64,000 bases of DNA from Nakamurella aerolata (GTDB lineage Bacteria; Actinomycetota; Actinomycetes; Mycobacteriales; Nakamurellaceae), in contig NZ_JABEND010000002.1 of assembly GCF_013002705.1 (NCBI RefSeq), forward strand, positions 124,001 to 188,000, given 5' to 3'. This document shows positions 25,100-34,436 of the stretch, one piece after another (the first letter of the stretch is position 1; every line of letters begins with the position of its first letter). The translations under genes and the position numbers were made by a program. The notes beneath the pieces were generated by a model. It saw only the letters and a program-made list of their open reading frames with translations, ran no database searches and was not told the DNA's origin.

Positions 25100-25208
25100 G
25101 CGACCTCCCGCGTGCGCTCGCACAGTAGCCCAAACGGGCTAATGCTCATGTGCACAGAGTAACGGACATGGCTGCCCTGGTCGACGCTTATCGGTCGATC
25201 GCTACCGG

Positions 25209-27209
<2,001 letters not shown>

Positions 27210-27411
27210 GATGTCTCCTGTGCGATGGACGTGCGCTGCGGCAGCCGTGCTGCCGTGCGGGCGGTGGCGTCGATGCCTGGTCGCCGACAGGGCGAGCCCG
27301 CAGGCTCGAAACTAGCCGCCCGTCGATGCCGCTGCCAGGGCGGGTCCAGCGGTAGCCGCCGCAGCTGTCCGTCCCCGCAGCGGTCCGGTTCGGCTGTGAC
27401 AGCCTGAGCGG

Positions 27412-28245
27412 ATGAGTTCACCTTCCGGATCTCCGATGGCGGCGGCGTTGCCGCGGCTGCGGCGACTGGCGGCCCGGCCGCAGGTGGCCGAACAGCTCGC
27501 CGGGGTGGCGACGGCGGTGCGGGCCGTGCACACCCACCGCAGCAACATGCGCGGCTGGGCGCGGTCGGCCGCGGCCGCGTCGGTGCGCGCGGCCAGGGCG
27601 TCCGCCGCGCTGGACGGCGGGGATCCGCGGCTGGACGCCGAGGCCGAGTCGATCGCCGACCCGGTGCTGGCCGGGGCGCTCAGGGTGTCAGCGGCGCTCG
27701 GCTCGCTGGTCGGGGTGTGGCCGCGATCGCCGCGGCAGGTGCTGGCCCGGCTGCATGTGCTGGCCGCCCGTGATCTGGTTGCCGACGACGACCAGCTCGG
27801 ACGGCCGGCAGCGGGAGCGGCGGCCGGGGCCGCCGCCGCGTCGGTGACCGAGCTGGTGGCGCTCGGCGACGCCAACGATCCTGTCGAGGCATTGCTGCGG
27901 GTGGGACTGGTGCACGCGGAACTGCTGCGCGGCAGCATGTTCGGCACCGCGGACGGCGTGGTCGCCAGGGCCGCCGCCCGGCTCACCGCGATGAGCAGCG
28001 GCCTCGACCCGAGGGGGCTGTGCGTCCCGGAGGTGGGCGCGTTGCGGGCCGGTGCGGGCTACCGGCGCTGGCGGGACGCCGCTGGTGCGCTCCATCTCGA
28101 CGCTGCCGCCGAGCCGGCCGATGATGAGCCGGCTGGTGACGGGGCGGCTGATGATGAGGCGGGGGTGAGCTGGCTGCTGGAGCATGCCCGCTGGTGGCAG
28201 CTGGGGGCGGCCGAGGGTCAGTCCATCGCACGGCTGAACGGGTGA
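27412..28245 (+). CDS. Conserved actinobacterial protein with degenerate Fic-like fold
   Basis: 277 residues, nearly all helical. RAARASAALDGGDP resembles the inhibitory-helix region of Fic proteins, and VHAELLRGSMFGTADGVVARAAARL resembles the catalytic loop HPFxxGNGRxxR with His, Asn and the ATP-binding Arg replaced, so AMP transfer is not expected. VPEVGALRAGAGYRRW follows. Relatives near acs are often labelled oxidoreductase without evidence. The call is a motif-level judgement. It is divergent from acs; a strong stem-loop follows the stop. Confidence 0.55.
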   Translation: MSSPSGSPMAAALPRLRRLAARPQVAEQLAGVATAVRAVHTHRSNMRGWARSAAAASVRAARASAALDGGDPRLDAEAESIADPVLAGALRVSAALGSLVGVWPRSPRQVLARLHVLAARDLVADDDQLGRPAAGAAAGAAAASVTELVALGDANDPVEALLRVGLVHAELLRGSMFGTADGVVARAAARLTAMSSGLDPRGLCVPEVGALRAGAGYRRWRDAAGALHLDAAAEPADDEPAGDGAADDEAGVSWLLEHARWWQLGAAEGQSIARLNG

Positions 28246-28295
28246 ATTTGGCCGACGGATCGCATGCCGCCGGGTCCGAACCACCGGAAAAGGAA

Positions 28296-28331
28296 GACGG
28301 CGCTCGGCGGTCGAAACCGCCGGGCGCCGTC
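28296..28331 (+). terminator. Terminator of the Fic-like gene
   Basis: A 16-bp stem, GACGGCGCTCGGCGGT against ACCGCCGGGCGCCGTC with a single G-T wobble, and a CGAA tetraloop, 50 nt after the stop codon. No U-tract, as usual for this GC class. Confidence 0.65.
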
Positions 28332-28846
28332 CACGCGAATGACGACCGGCGAGCAAGCTGCACCGAGTTCTCGTCGCCGTAGCGGACCAGCGGGTGATTC
28401 CCGAACGGCCCTGGCGGCGCACCTTCCGCGGCGTTGGCGGTGAGTGGGTACCGGCGATTCGCGACGGACTCTCCGCACCCGGGGTGTGCCGCGATTTCTC
28501 TTCCACCGCGACTGTGGCCGGAACGGGGATCCGTGTCAGTAGTGATACTCCGGGAGCAGCCAAAAGACAAGAGTTGCAACGGTATTGCGTCATCGGGAGT
28601 GGGCCGGACCAGCTCATCGGGTGGGGTTCGCGGCGGACCGTCAGCCGACCCCGATCTCGCGCCCGGCCGGCAGCCGCTGTTTCGTCCCATGTTCACCCGT
28701 CCGGCGTAAAGTCCTTTGCGCGACATGTCACATCGGCTTCCGCTACACGGAAAATTGACGAATCACTATCGGCGCGGGGTGACGCCCGCCGGATGGAAGC
28801 GCTATCGTTGAGGCGTCGGTTTCATCCCCCCCGGAACCGACCACCC
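28332..28846 (+). other. Long intergenic region upstream of ssd, no supported gene
   Basis: No frame here has a domain, a ribosome-binding site and sensible codon use. GC content falls near 28560 and 28700-28760. TTGACG (28755) lacks a -10 at proper distance. TATCGT at 28803-28808 with TGACGC at 28780 and a 17-bp spacer is a possible promoter pointing into the hairpins that follow. Confidence 0.35.
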
Positions 28847-28910
28847 GGTTCAGTTCAACCCCCCGGAACTGAACCCCCGCGGCCCCCGCCTCCCCCCTGG
28901 CGGGGGCCGC
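28847..28910 (+). other. Two adjacent perfect hairpins in the acs-ssd intergenic region
   Basis: Hairpin one: GGTTCAGTTC (28847-28856) and GAACTGAACC (28866-28875), 10-bp perfect stem. Hairpin two: GCGGCCCCCGCC (28879-28890) and GGCGGGGGCCGC (28899-28910), 12-bp perfect stem, 8-nt loop. Only 3 nt separate them. They could be the 3' end of a short noncoding transcript, a bidirectional terminator, or a leader element of the ssd-tad operon 165 bp downstream. Confidence 0.6.
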
Positions 28911-28982
28911 CCCTTATCTCCGGCGGGTTCTCCCACCGCGGCTCGTCCGCTGGCCCTTGCCGTCACCCGTGTCGACACCGGC

Positions 28983-29022
28983 TTGTCCACACCGGGTTGT
29001 CCACACCCCGGATTTCGATCCA
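28983..29022 (+). promoter_or_regulatory. DnaA-box cluster upstream of ssd
   Basis: Two exact actinobacterial DnaA boxes, TTGTCCACA, lie at 28983-28991 and 28997-29005, 14 bp apart, and a third partial box CGATCCACA ends near 29024. A 10-bp palindrome GTGTCGACAC (28969-28978) precedes them. The cluster ends about 50 bp before the ssd start. DnaA binding here is inferred. Confidence 0.5.
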
Positions 29023-29074
29023 CATTTCCGGCCGGCTGCTCGACGCCGCCGGTACTGCCCGCTGCGATGGACCG

Positions 29075-30166
29075 ATGGAACATCGCCCACTGATCGTGAC
29101 GTCCGACCCCGATCTGCTCGACGACGTGCTGCGGATGGCCGCTGCCACCGGCGTCGAACTGCAGCACGAGGCCGAACCGATCAACCGGGGTGCCTGGCGG
29201 ACCGCCCCGTTGATCGTCATCGACCTGCCGCAGATCCCGCGAGCGCTCGGCGCCGGCTTCCCGCGCCGGGACGCGTTGATCGCGATCGCCCGTGCCCAGC
29301 CGGACGAGGCTGCCTGGCAGCACTGCGTGCGGCTGGGTGTTGAACAGGTGCTCCTGCACCCCGCCAGCAGTGCCGACGCGGTCGACGCCGAGCAGGTGCT
29401 GGTCGAGCGGTTCTCCCGGCTGACCAGCTCCGTCGGTGAGGGCGGCGCCATCGTCGCCACCCTCGGGGCCTGCGGCGGCGCCGGCGCGACGGTGCTGTCA
29501 GCGGCGACAGCCATCGCAGCGCAGCGCGCCGGCCGCCGCACCCTGTTGGCCGACTGCGATCCGTGGGGTGCCGGGCTCGACGTTGTGCTCGGGATCGAAC
29601 CCGACACCGGTCTGCACTGGCGAGATCTTAAGGCGCCGGCGGGCCGGCTCGCCACGGCGGCGCTGCGCCGCGCCCTGCCGTGGCTGACCGTCGGCCGCGA
29701 CCAACTGCCGGTGCTGACGTACGGAACCGGCAGCCAGCGGCAGGTGTCACCGGATGTGGTCGACGTGGTCCTGACCTCGGTCCGGCAGGCCGGTGAGCTT
29801 GCGGTCGTCGACCTGCCGCGCACCCCTGAACCGGTCGCCGACCGGGTGCTCGGACTGGCCGCGCTGGCGGTGCTGGTGGTTCCCGCCGACGTCCGCTCCA
29901 CCTATGCAGCGCTGCGGCAACGGCAACGGCTGGCCGATCTCGGCGTCCCGGCGGCGCTGGTGGTGCGTGGGCCGGCGCCCGGCGGGCTGACGGCCGACGA
30001 GATCGGCGAGGCCCTCGGGCTCGACGTCTTGGCCACCATGCGTCCGCAGGCCAGGCTCGCCACCGAACTCGACAACGGGCGGCCACCCGGTCTGGAGCGG
30101 CGCTCGCAGCTGGCCAAGGCCGCCGAGCGGGTGTTGGCCGGAGTGCAGCAGCTGGCCGCGGCATGA
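29075..30166 (+). CDS. ssd: Septum-site-determining protein Ssd (MinD/CpaE-like ATPase)
   Basis: 363 residues, orthologous in place and pattern to Rv3660c. An N-terminal receiver-like domain (LIVTSDPDLLDDVLRMAAATG) is followed by a MinD/CpaE-type domain with deviant Walker A GACGGAGATVLSAATA lacking the usual KGG lysine, LLADCDPWGAGLDVVLG and VVPADVRSTYAALR. In mycobacteria Ssd inhibits septation; in pilus loci CpaE relatives position the Tad machine. The start ATG 29075 gives the family N-terminus. It overlaps tadA by ATGA, so it heads the tad operon. Confidence 0.85.
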   Translation: MEHRPLIVTSDPDLLDDVLRMAAATGVELQHEAEPINRGAWRTAPLIVIDLPQIPRALGAGFPRRDALIAIARAQPDEAAWQHCVRLGVEQVLLHPASSADAVDAEQVLVERFSRLTSSVGEGGAIVATLGACGGAGATVLSAATAIAAQRAGRRTLLADCDPWGAGLDVVLGIEPDTGLHWRDLKAPAGRLATAALRRALPWLTVGRDQLPVLTYGTGSQRQVSPDVVDVVLTSVRQAGELAVVDLPRTPEPVADRVLGLAALAVLVVPADVRSTYAALRQRQRLADLGVPAALVVRGPAPGGLTADEIGEALGLDVLATMRPQARLATELDNGRPPGLERRSQLAKAAERVLAGVQQLAAA

Positions 30167-31329
30167 CGTCAACGCTGCCCACCGGCCTGGTGGAGAAGGT
30201 GCAGGCGCGGCTGGCCGACCAGCGCAGCGAGCCGACCCCCGCGGCCCTGGCGGCGGCAGTGCGCGCGGAGTCGAGCGCGCTGGTCAGCGATGCGGAAATG
30301 CTGCGGTTGTTGCACGTGCTGCAGCGTGAGCTGGTCGGTGCCGGCCCCCTGGCCGACCTGCTGGCCGACGCCGACACCACCGATGTGGTGGTGAACGGCC
30401 CTGGCGACGTGCGGGTGGATCGCGGGCACGGCTGGGAAACCGCGGACGTCAGCTTCGCGGACGAAGCCGCGGTGCAGCGGCTGGCGCGCCGGCTCGCCAC
30501 CGCCGCCGATCGCCGGCTCGACGAGGCACACCCGTACGTCGACGCCCGGATGGCCGACGGCACCCGGCTGCACGCGGTGTTGGCGCCGGTGGCCGCCTCC
30601 GGAAGCTGCTTGTCGCTGCGGGTGCTCCGGCCGGTGCGGCACACCCTGGCGCAGTTGGCCGCCGCCGGTGCGCTACCAGGGGTGTGCACGCAGTTGCTGC
30701 CAGCAGTGGTGGCGGCGCGGCTGGCCTTTCTGGTCTCCGGCGGTACCGGGTCGGGCAAGACAACGCTGTTGTCGGCGCTGCTCACCGAGGTGGCCGCCGA
30801 CGAGCGCCTGGTCGTGGTGGAAGATGCCGAAGAGCTCCGGCCGCCGCACCCGCACCTGGTCCGGCTGGTGGCCAGGCCGCCCAACATCGAGGGTGCCGGC
30901 GGTGTCGACCTGCGGCAGCTGGTGCGGCAGGCACTGCGGATGCGGCCCGATCGGCTGGTGGTCGGCGAGGTGCGCGGCGCCGAGGTGATCGAGCTGCTCG
31001 CCGCGCTCAACACCGGGCACGACGGCGGTGCCGGCACCCTGCACGCCAATACCGTCGCCGACGTGCCGGCCAGGGTCGAGGCGTTGGCCGCCGCCGGTGG
31101 CATGGAACGCGCCGCGGCGCAGGCGCAACTGTCCGGCGCCATCCAGGTGGTGCTGCATCTGCGGCGCCACAAGGGGTTTCGCCGGGTTGCCGAGGTCGGG
31201 GTGCTGCAGCGCCGGGACGACGGCGGGGTGCGGGTGGTCCCTGCGGTGCGCGACGGGGTGGTGGTGCCACCCGGCGGCCCGATGCTGCGGGAACTGCTGC
31301 AGGCGCGCGGGGTGAACCCGCCGTGGTGA
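30163..31329 (+). CDS. tadA: Tad pilus secretion ATPase TadA
   Basis: 388 residues of the CpaF/TadA type II/IV secretion ATPase family: N-terminal domain VVVNGPGDVRVDRGHGWE, Walker A GGTGSGKTTLLSALL (about residue 193), Walker B region RMRPDRLVVGEVRGAE, and His box GHDGGAGTLHAN. It powers pilus assembly at the inner face of the membrane. ATG overlaps the ssd stop, and its own stop overlaps tadB (GTGA). Confidence 0.93.
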   Translation: MTSTLPTGLVEKVQARLADQRSEPTPAALAAAVRAESSALVSDAEMLRLLHVLQRELVGAGPLADLLADADTTDVVVNGPGDVRVDRGHGWETADVSFADEAAVQRLARRLATAADRRLDEAHPYVDARMADGTRLHAVLAPVAASGSCLSLRVLRPVRHTLAQLAAAGALPGVCTQLLPAVVAARLAFLVSGGTGSGKTTLLSALLTEVAADERLVVVEDAEELRPPHPHLVRLVARPPNIEGAGGVDLRQLVRQALRMRPDRLVVGEVRGAEVIELLAALNTGHDGGAGTLHANTVADVPARVEALAAAGGMERAAAQAQLSGAIQVVLHLRRHKGFRRVAEVGVLQRRDDGGVRVVPAVRDGVVVPPGGPMLRELLQARGVNPPW

Positions 31330-32150
31330 GGCCACTGCTGGCCCTGCTGGTGGTGGCGACAGCGCTGGTGCTGTGGCCGGAACAACCGGCGCTGCGGCGC
31401 TGGCGCCGGCTGACCGGGACATTGCCGCCGCTGGGCACCGGAGCCGGTGCGAGCCGCCCGAGCGCCCGCATTGTTGCTGGCTGGCAACGACTTCCGCTGC
31501 CGTTGGGAGCTGCATTGCTCGCGGCGCCGTCGGCCTGGTGGCTGTTCGGCGCGCTCCCGGCGATAGCCGCCGGCCTGATCGCCGCGACCGCCGCGACGCT
31601 GATTCGCGGGTTCCGCGGCGCCCGGCGGGAGCGTCGGCTGTGGGCCGAGCTGGCCGCCAGGGTCCGGATGCTGACCCGGGAACTGCGCAGCGGTTCACCG
31701 CCGGCGGCCGCTGCCGAGCTGGTGGCCGCCGGTGCCGGTGCCGACGTGGCGCAGCAGCTGCACCAGCTGGCGGCCCAGGCGCGGTGGGGGCTGCAGCGGC
31801 CCATCGGCGGCCCGGCGCCGGTGCGCGCTGTCGGTCGGCAGTTGTCGGCGGGTCTGCGGCTGGCCGTCCGGAGCGGGGTGCCGTGGGCGGCGTTGGTGGA
31901 ATCCGCGGCGGTCGACATCGACGCCAGGGTGCGGGTGGCCGAAGACCGCGCCGCCCAGGTCGCCGGTCCGCGGTTCTCCGGTTATGTGCTGGCGGCCCTG
32001 CCGGTGTTCGGTCTGCTGCTGGGCGCCGGCATCGGCGCCGACCCGCTTGCGGTGTTGCTCGGGCCGGCACCCGGCGGGGTGCTGCTGCCGGTCGGGGTGC
32101 TGCTCTGCTGCGCCGGGCTGCTCTGGTCGGCGCGCATCACCGCGCGATGA
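31326..32150 (+). CDS. tadB: Tad pilus inner-membrane protein TadB
   Basis: 274 residues. Hydrophobic N-terminal segments, a cytoplasmic T2SSF-like domain (LAARVRMLTRELRSGSPP ... GLRLAVRSGVPWAALV) and two C-terminal transmembrane helices. Platform protein for TadA. GTG 31326 lies within the end of tadA; the stop overlaps the tadC start. Confidence 0.85.
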   Translation: MRPLLALLVVATALVLWPEQPALRRWRRLTGTLPPLGTGAGASRPSARIVAGWQRLPLPLGAALLAAPSAWWLFGALPAIAAGLIAATAATLIRGFRGARRERRLWAELAARVRMLTRELRSGSPPAAAAELVAAGAGADVAQQLHQLAAQARWGLQRPIGGPAPVRAVGRQLSAGLRLAVRSGVPWAALVESAAVDIDARVRVAEDRAAQVAGPRFSGYVLAALPVFGLLLGAGIGADPLAVLLGPAPGGVLLPVGVLLCCAGLLWSARITAR

Positions 32151-32899
32151 TGCCGCACTCGGACGGCCCGCTGGTGGCGCTGCTGTTGGCGCTGGCGGTG
32201 CTGAGCTGGCCGGCGCCGGGTCTGCGCGCCGCGAAACCCCCTTCGCGGCAGCAGGTCTCGGTGTCGGCCCGTTGGCGTGCGACGGCGGTAGCAGCCGGAT
32301 TGTGCGCTGTGGTGGCGGTGCTGGCGCCGGCCTACTGGTGGCTCGGGGTGCCGGCGGGTGCGTTGGCGGCCTGGTGGTCGCTGCGGCAGGACGTCAAGGT
32401 TCCGGCGCGGACGGTGGTGCGGCAGCGGGCCGAGCTGGCTGCGCAGTTGGACCTGGTGGCTGCGTGTCTGCAGTCCGGGCTGCCGATCGCGGGCGCGCTC
32501 GCAGCGGTGCGCGAATCCATCAAATCCGTTGGTGCGGGGGACGTTGCGGACGCGGGAGAATCGGCCGGCGCCGGCGCGATGGCACTGGATCAAACAGCGG
32601 CGCTGTTGGCGATCGGTGCCGACCCGGAGACCGCATGGCGGCCCGCTGCCGAGCATCCCGACCTTGCCTCGGTTGCCGCCGCCGCGCGCCGATCTGCCAG
32701 TGGCGGAACAACTCTGGCCGAGGCGTTCCGCGAGCAGGCGGTGCTGCTGCGTCGGCAGAACGCCGCTGCTGCGCAGAGCGCTGCCGGTAGGGCGGGGGTG
32801 TTGATGACGGCTCCGCTGGGCGCCTGCTTTCTGCCCGCGTTCCTGTGCCTGGGTCTGGCACCCGCGGTGGTCGGACTGTTGGAGCGGCTGCCGCTGTGA
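32147..32899 (+). CDS. tadC: Tad pilus inner-membrane protein TadC
   Basis: 250 residues. Two N-terminal transmembrane helices, a T2SSF domain with LDLVAACLQSGLPIAGALAAV, and a C-terminal hydrophobic pair ending LGLAPAVVGLLERLPL. Partner of TadB. Starts at ATG 32147 overlapping the tadB stop. Shorter than full-length TadC proteins, as in other reduced actinobacterial tad loci. Confidence 0.85.
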   Translation: MMPHSDGPLVALLLALAVLSWPAPGLRAAKPPSRQQVSVSARWRATAVAAGLCAVVAVLAPAYWWLGVPAGALAAWWSLRQDVKVPARTVVRQRAELAAQLDLVAACLQSGLPIAGALAAVRESIKSVGAGDVADAGESAGAGAMALDQTAALLAIGADPETAWRPAAEHPDLASVAAAARRSASGGTTLAEAFREQAVLLRRQNAAAAQSAAGRAGVLMTAPLGACFLPAFLCLGLAPAVVGLLERLPL

Positions 32900-32910
32900 G
32901 CCGTGCTCGT

Positions 32911-32963
32911 TGTGGACAGAGTTGTCCACCGGCGGTTTCGGCATCCACATTCTGTCGTCCACT
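32911..32963 (+). promoter_or_regulatory. Inverted pair of DnaA-box-like sequences between tadC and flp
   Basis: GTGGACA (32912-32918) and TGTCCAC (32923-32929) form a perfect 7-bp inverted repeat made of two near-exact DnaA boxes in opposite orientation (CTGTCCACA on the minus strand and TTGTCCACC on plus, 8 of 9 each). Two weaker boxes follow, GCATCCACA (32941) and TCGTCCACT (32955). It may equally be a processing hairpin before flp. Confidence 0.4.
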
Positions 32964-33046
32964 GCTGACGAGTTCGCCGCGATCAGCCATGGTCGAAGGA
33001 CCAGGTCGAGCAAAGGGCTCGGCCGTCAGAGAGAGGGGGAACTGTT

Positions 33047-33274
33047 GTGACACAACGGATCAGCCGTCGATGCCGACGCGGCGCGGTCGCTTTCGGGCGG
33101 GCGCTGCTGCGGCGGGCGCGAACGCGGGCCGATGCCGGGATGACGACGGTGGAGTATGCCGTCGGCACCCTGGTCGCCGCGGCGCTCGCGGCCGTGCTGT
33201 ACCAGATCGTCACCGGCGAATCGGTACTCACGGGGTTGACCAATCTGGTCAACCGGGCACTGGCGGTGGTGTGA
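33047..33274 (+). CDS. Flp-type pilin (DUF4244), major Tad pilus subunit candidate
   Basis: 75 residues. A basic leader (RRARTRADAG) precedes GMTTVEYAVGTLVAAALAAVLYQIV: cleavage after Gly31 would leave the Glu5-Tyr6 motif of type IVb/Flp pilins followed by the hydrophobic assembly helix. GTG 33047 has GGGGGAAC before it. It corresponds to Rv3656c in place. The stop overlaps the next start (GTGA). Confidence 0.85.
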   Translation: MTQRISRRCRRGAVAFGRALLRRARTRADAGMTTVEYAVGTLVAAALAAVLYQIVTGESVLTGLTNLVNRALAVV

Positions 33275-33678
33275 CCGCGGCCCGGCCCCGGCTACCGGCG
33301 CGGCCGCACGCTCGCGACGGCCGAACGGGGGAGAGCGGCTCGGTGACGGTGGAGGCCGCCCTCTCGCTGACGGTGATCGTGGTGGTGCTGGCGGCCTGCC
33401 TCGCCGGGGTCGGGTGCGCGGTTGCGCAGATCCAATGTGTTGACGCCGCGCGGGAGGCCGCCAGGCTCGCCGCTCGCGGCGACGACGGCGCAATCGCTGC
33501 GGCACAACGGATTGCGCCGTCAGGAGCGAGCATCAGCGTCGGCACCGGCGGGACTACCGTGACGGCATCCGTCACCGTGACGCCGGTCGGCGGACTGTTG
33601 CCGGGTGTGCGGTTGTCCGCCACCGCGGTCGCCGCAAAGGAGCCCGATGCCGCCGCGAGTCCTGGTGCGCTGCCGTGA
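33271..33678 (+). CDS. TadE-family minor pseudopilin
   Basis: 135 residues. GESGSVTVEAALSLTVIVVVLAACLAG is the TadE motif (Gly, then Glu at position 5, then a transmembrane helix), followed by CVDAAREAARLAARGDDGAIAAAQRIAP, typical of the family. The N-terminal 35 residues are Arg/Pro-rich. GTG 33271 overlaps the flp stop; its own stop overlaps the next GTG. Confidence 0.85.
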   Translation: MTAARPRLPARPHARDGRTGESGSVTVEAALSLTVIVVVLAACLAGVGCAVAQIQCVDAAREAARLAARGDDGAIAAAQRIAPSGASISVGTGGTTVTASVTVTPVGGLLPGVRLSATAVAAKEPDAAASPGALP

Positions 33679-34037
33679 GCAACCGCCCTGCGGACTCCGG
33701 GTCCGCGACGATCCTTGCGGCGGTGGGGTTGGCGGCGATGCTGGTGCTGCTCACCCTGGGTTTGCAGGTGACCGGCGCGGTGATCGCCCGGCACCGGGCC
33801 GAGACCGCCGCCGATCTGGCGGCGCTGGCCGGCGCCGGGCAGTTGCTGCTCGGGCCGGAGGCCGGCTGCGCCGCAGCCGCGGCGATCGCCAACCAGAACG
33901 GTGCAACTGTTGCCGATTGTTCTTGGCAGGACATGGATGTGCTCGTCACCGTGCAGCTACCGGTGCACCTCGGTCCGGTGGCGTCGTCGGCCGTGGGGCG
34001 GGCCCGGGCCGGTCCGGTGCAGCAACCGTTCGGCTGA
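33675..34037 (+). CDS. TadE-like helper protein (Rv3654c type)
   Basis: 120 residues. GSATILAAVGLAAMLVLLTLGLQVTGAVIARHRAETAADLAALAGA is the pattern of the Rv3654c-like small proteins at the end of actinobacterial tad operons: a single helix, then a segment common to TadE/TadG-like proteins. Two Cys (GCAAAA, DCSWQD) may form a disulfide. The last 92 bp overlap the 3' end of a gene on the other strand. Confidence 0.8.
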   Translation: MSNRPADSGSATILAAVGLAAMLVLLTLGLQVTGAVIARHRAETAADLAALAGAGQLLLGPEAGCAAAAAIANQNGATVADCSWQDMDVLVTVQLPVHLGPVASSAVGRARAGPVQQPFG

Positions 34038-34434
34038 GGCCGGTGATCGGATTCGTCAGCGCCGAGATGAGTCTTCGGACAGCGCTGCGTCGGGAGATCG
34101 CCCGCAGGAACTCCGCGGCGGTGGCCTGCGGCACCGGCCGCAGAAACTCCATCACGGTCAACTCGGCACCACCGGCCAGCGAACGTTGCGCCACCAGCGC
34201 AGGCACCTGGCGGGTGCCTGCCGCCCTGCTGTACAGCAACGCCGTGTAGCGGGCGGCTGGATCGAAAGGGCTGATGCGAGCGGCATATCCACCCTGCGGC
34301 GACCGCAGCGCAAAGGCCCAGTCGCCGGCCCCGCAGTCGCTCCACCCGGCCGCGCGCAGCCGCCCGGCCAACGCCGAGTACTCGGTCGCGGAGCTCACCG
34401 ACATCAAGAACGCCAGCTCGTCGTGTTCGGGCAT
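33946..34434 (-). CDS. Unknown protein in the helicase operon
   Basis: 162 residues, starting ATG 34434 only 2 nt after the helicase stop, so surely cotranscribed. It begins MPEHDELAFLMSVSSATEYSALAGRLRAAGWSDC, with YAARISPFDPAARYTALLY and ELTVMEFLRPVPQATAAEFLRAI further on; the C-terminus is Pro/Arg-rich and disordered. I do not recognise the family. Its 3' end overlaps the TadE-like gene on the opposite strand. Confidence 0.6.
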   Translation of the reverse strand: MPEHDELAFLMSVSSATEYSALAGRLRAAGWSDCGAGDWAFALRSPQGGYAARISPFDPAARYTALLYSRAAGTRQVPALVAQRSLAGGAELTVMEFLRPVPQATAAEFLRAISRRSAVRRLISALTNPITGLSRTVAAPDRPGPAPRPTTPPDRGAPVAAR

Positions 34435-34436
34435 GG

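Noticed and set aside
28755-28760. TTGACG as a -35 element in the acs-ssd gap
   Set aside because: The 17-bp downstream position reads ggtgac, not TANNNT; not used as a promoter call.
28983-29022. Chromosomal replication origin
   Set aside because: Only two exact boxes and no dnaA, dnaN or AT-rich unwinding region nearby; a regulatory or titrating cluster is more likely.
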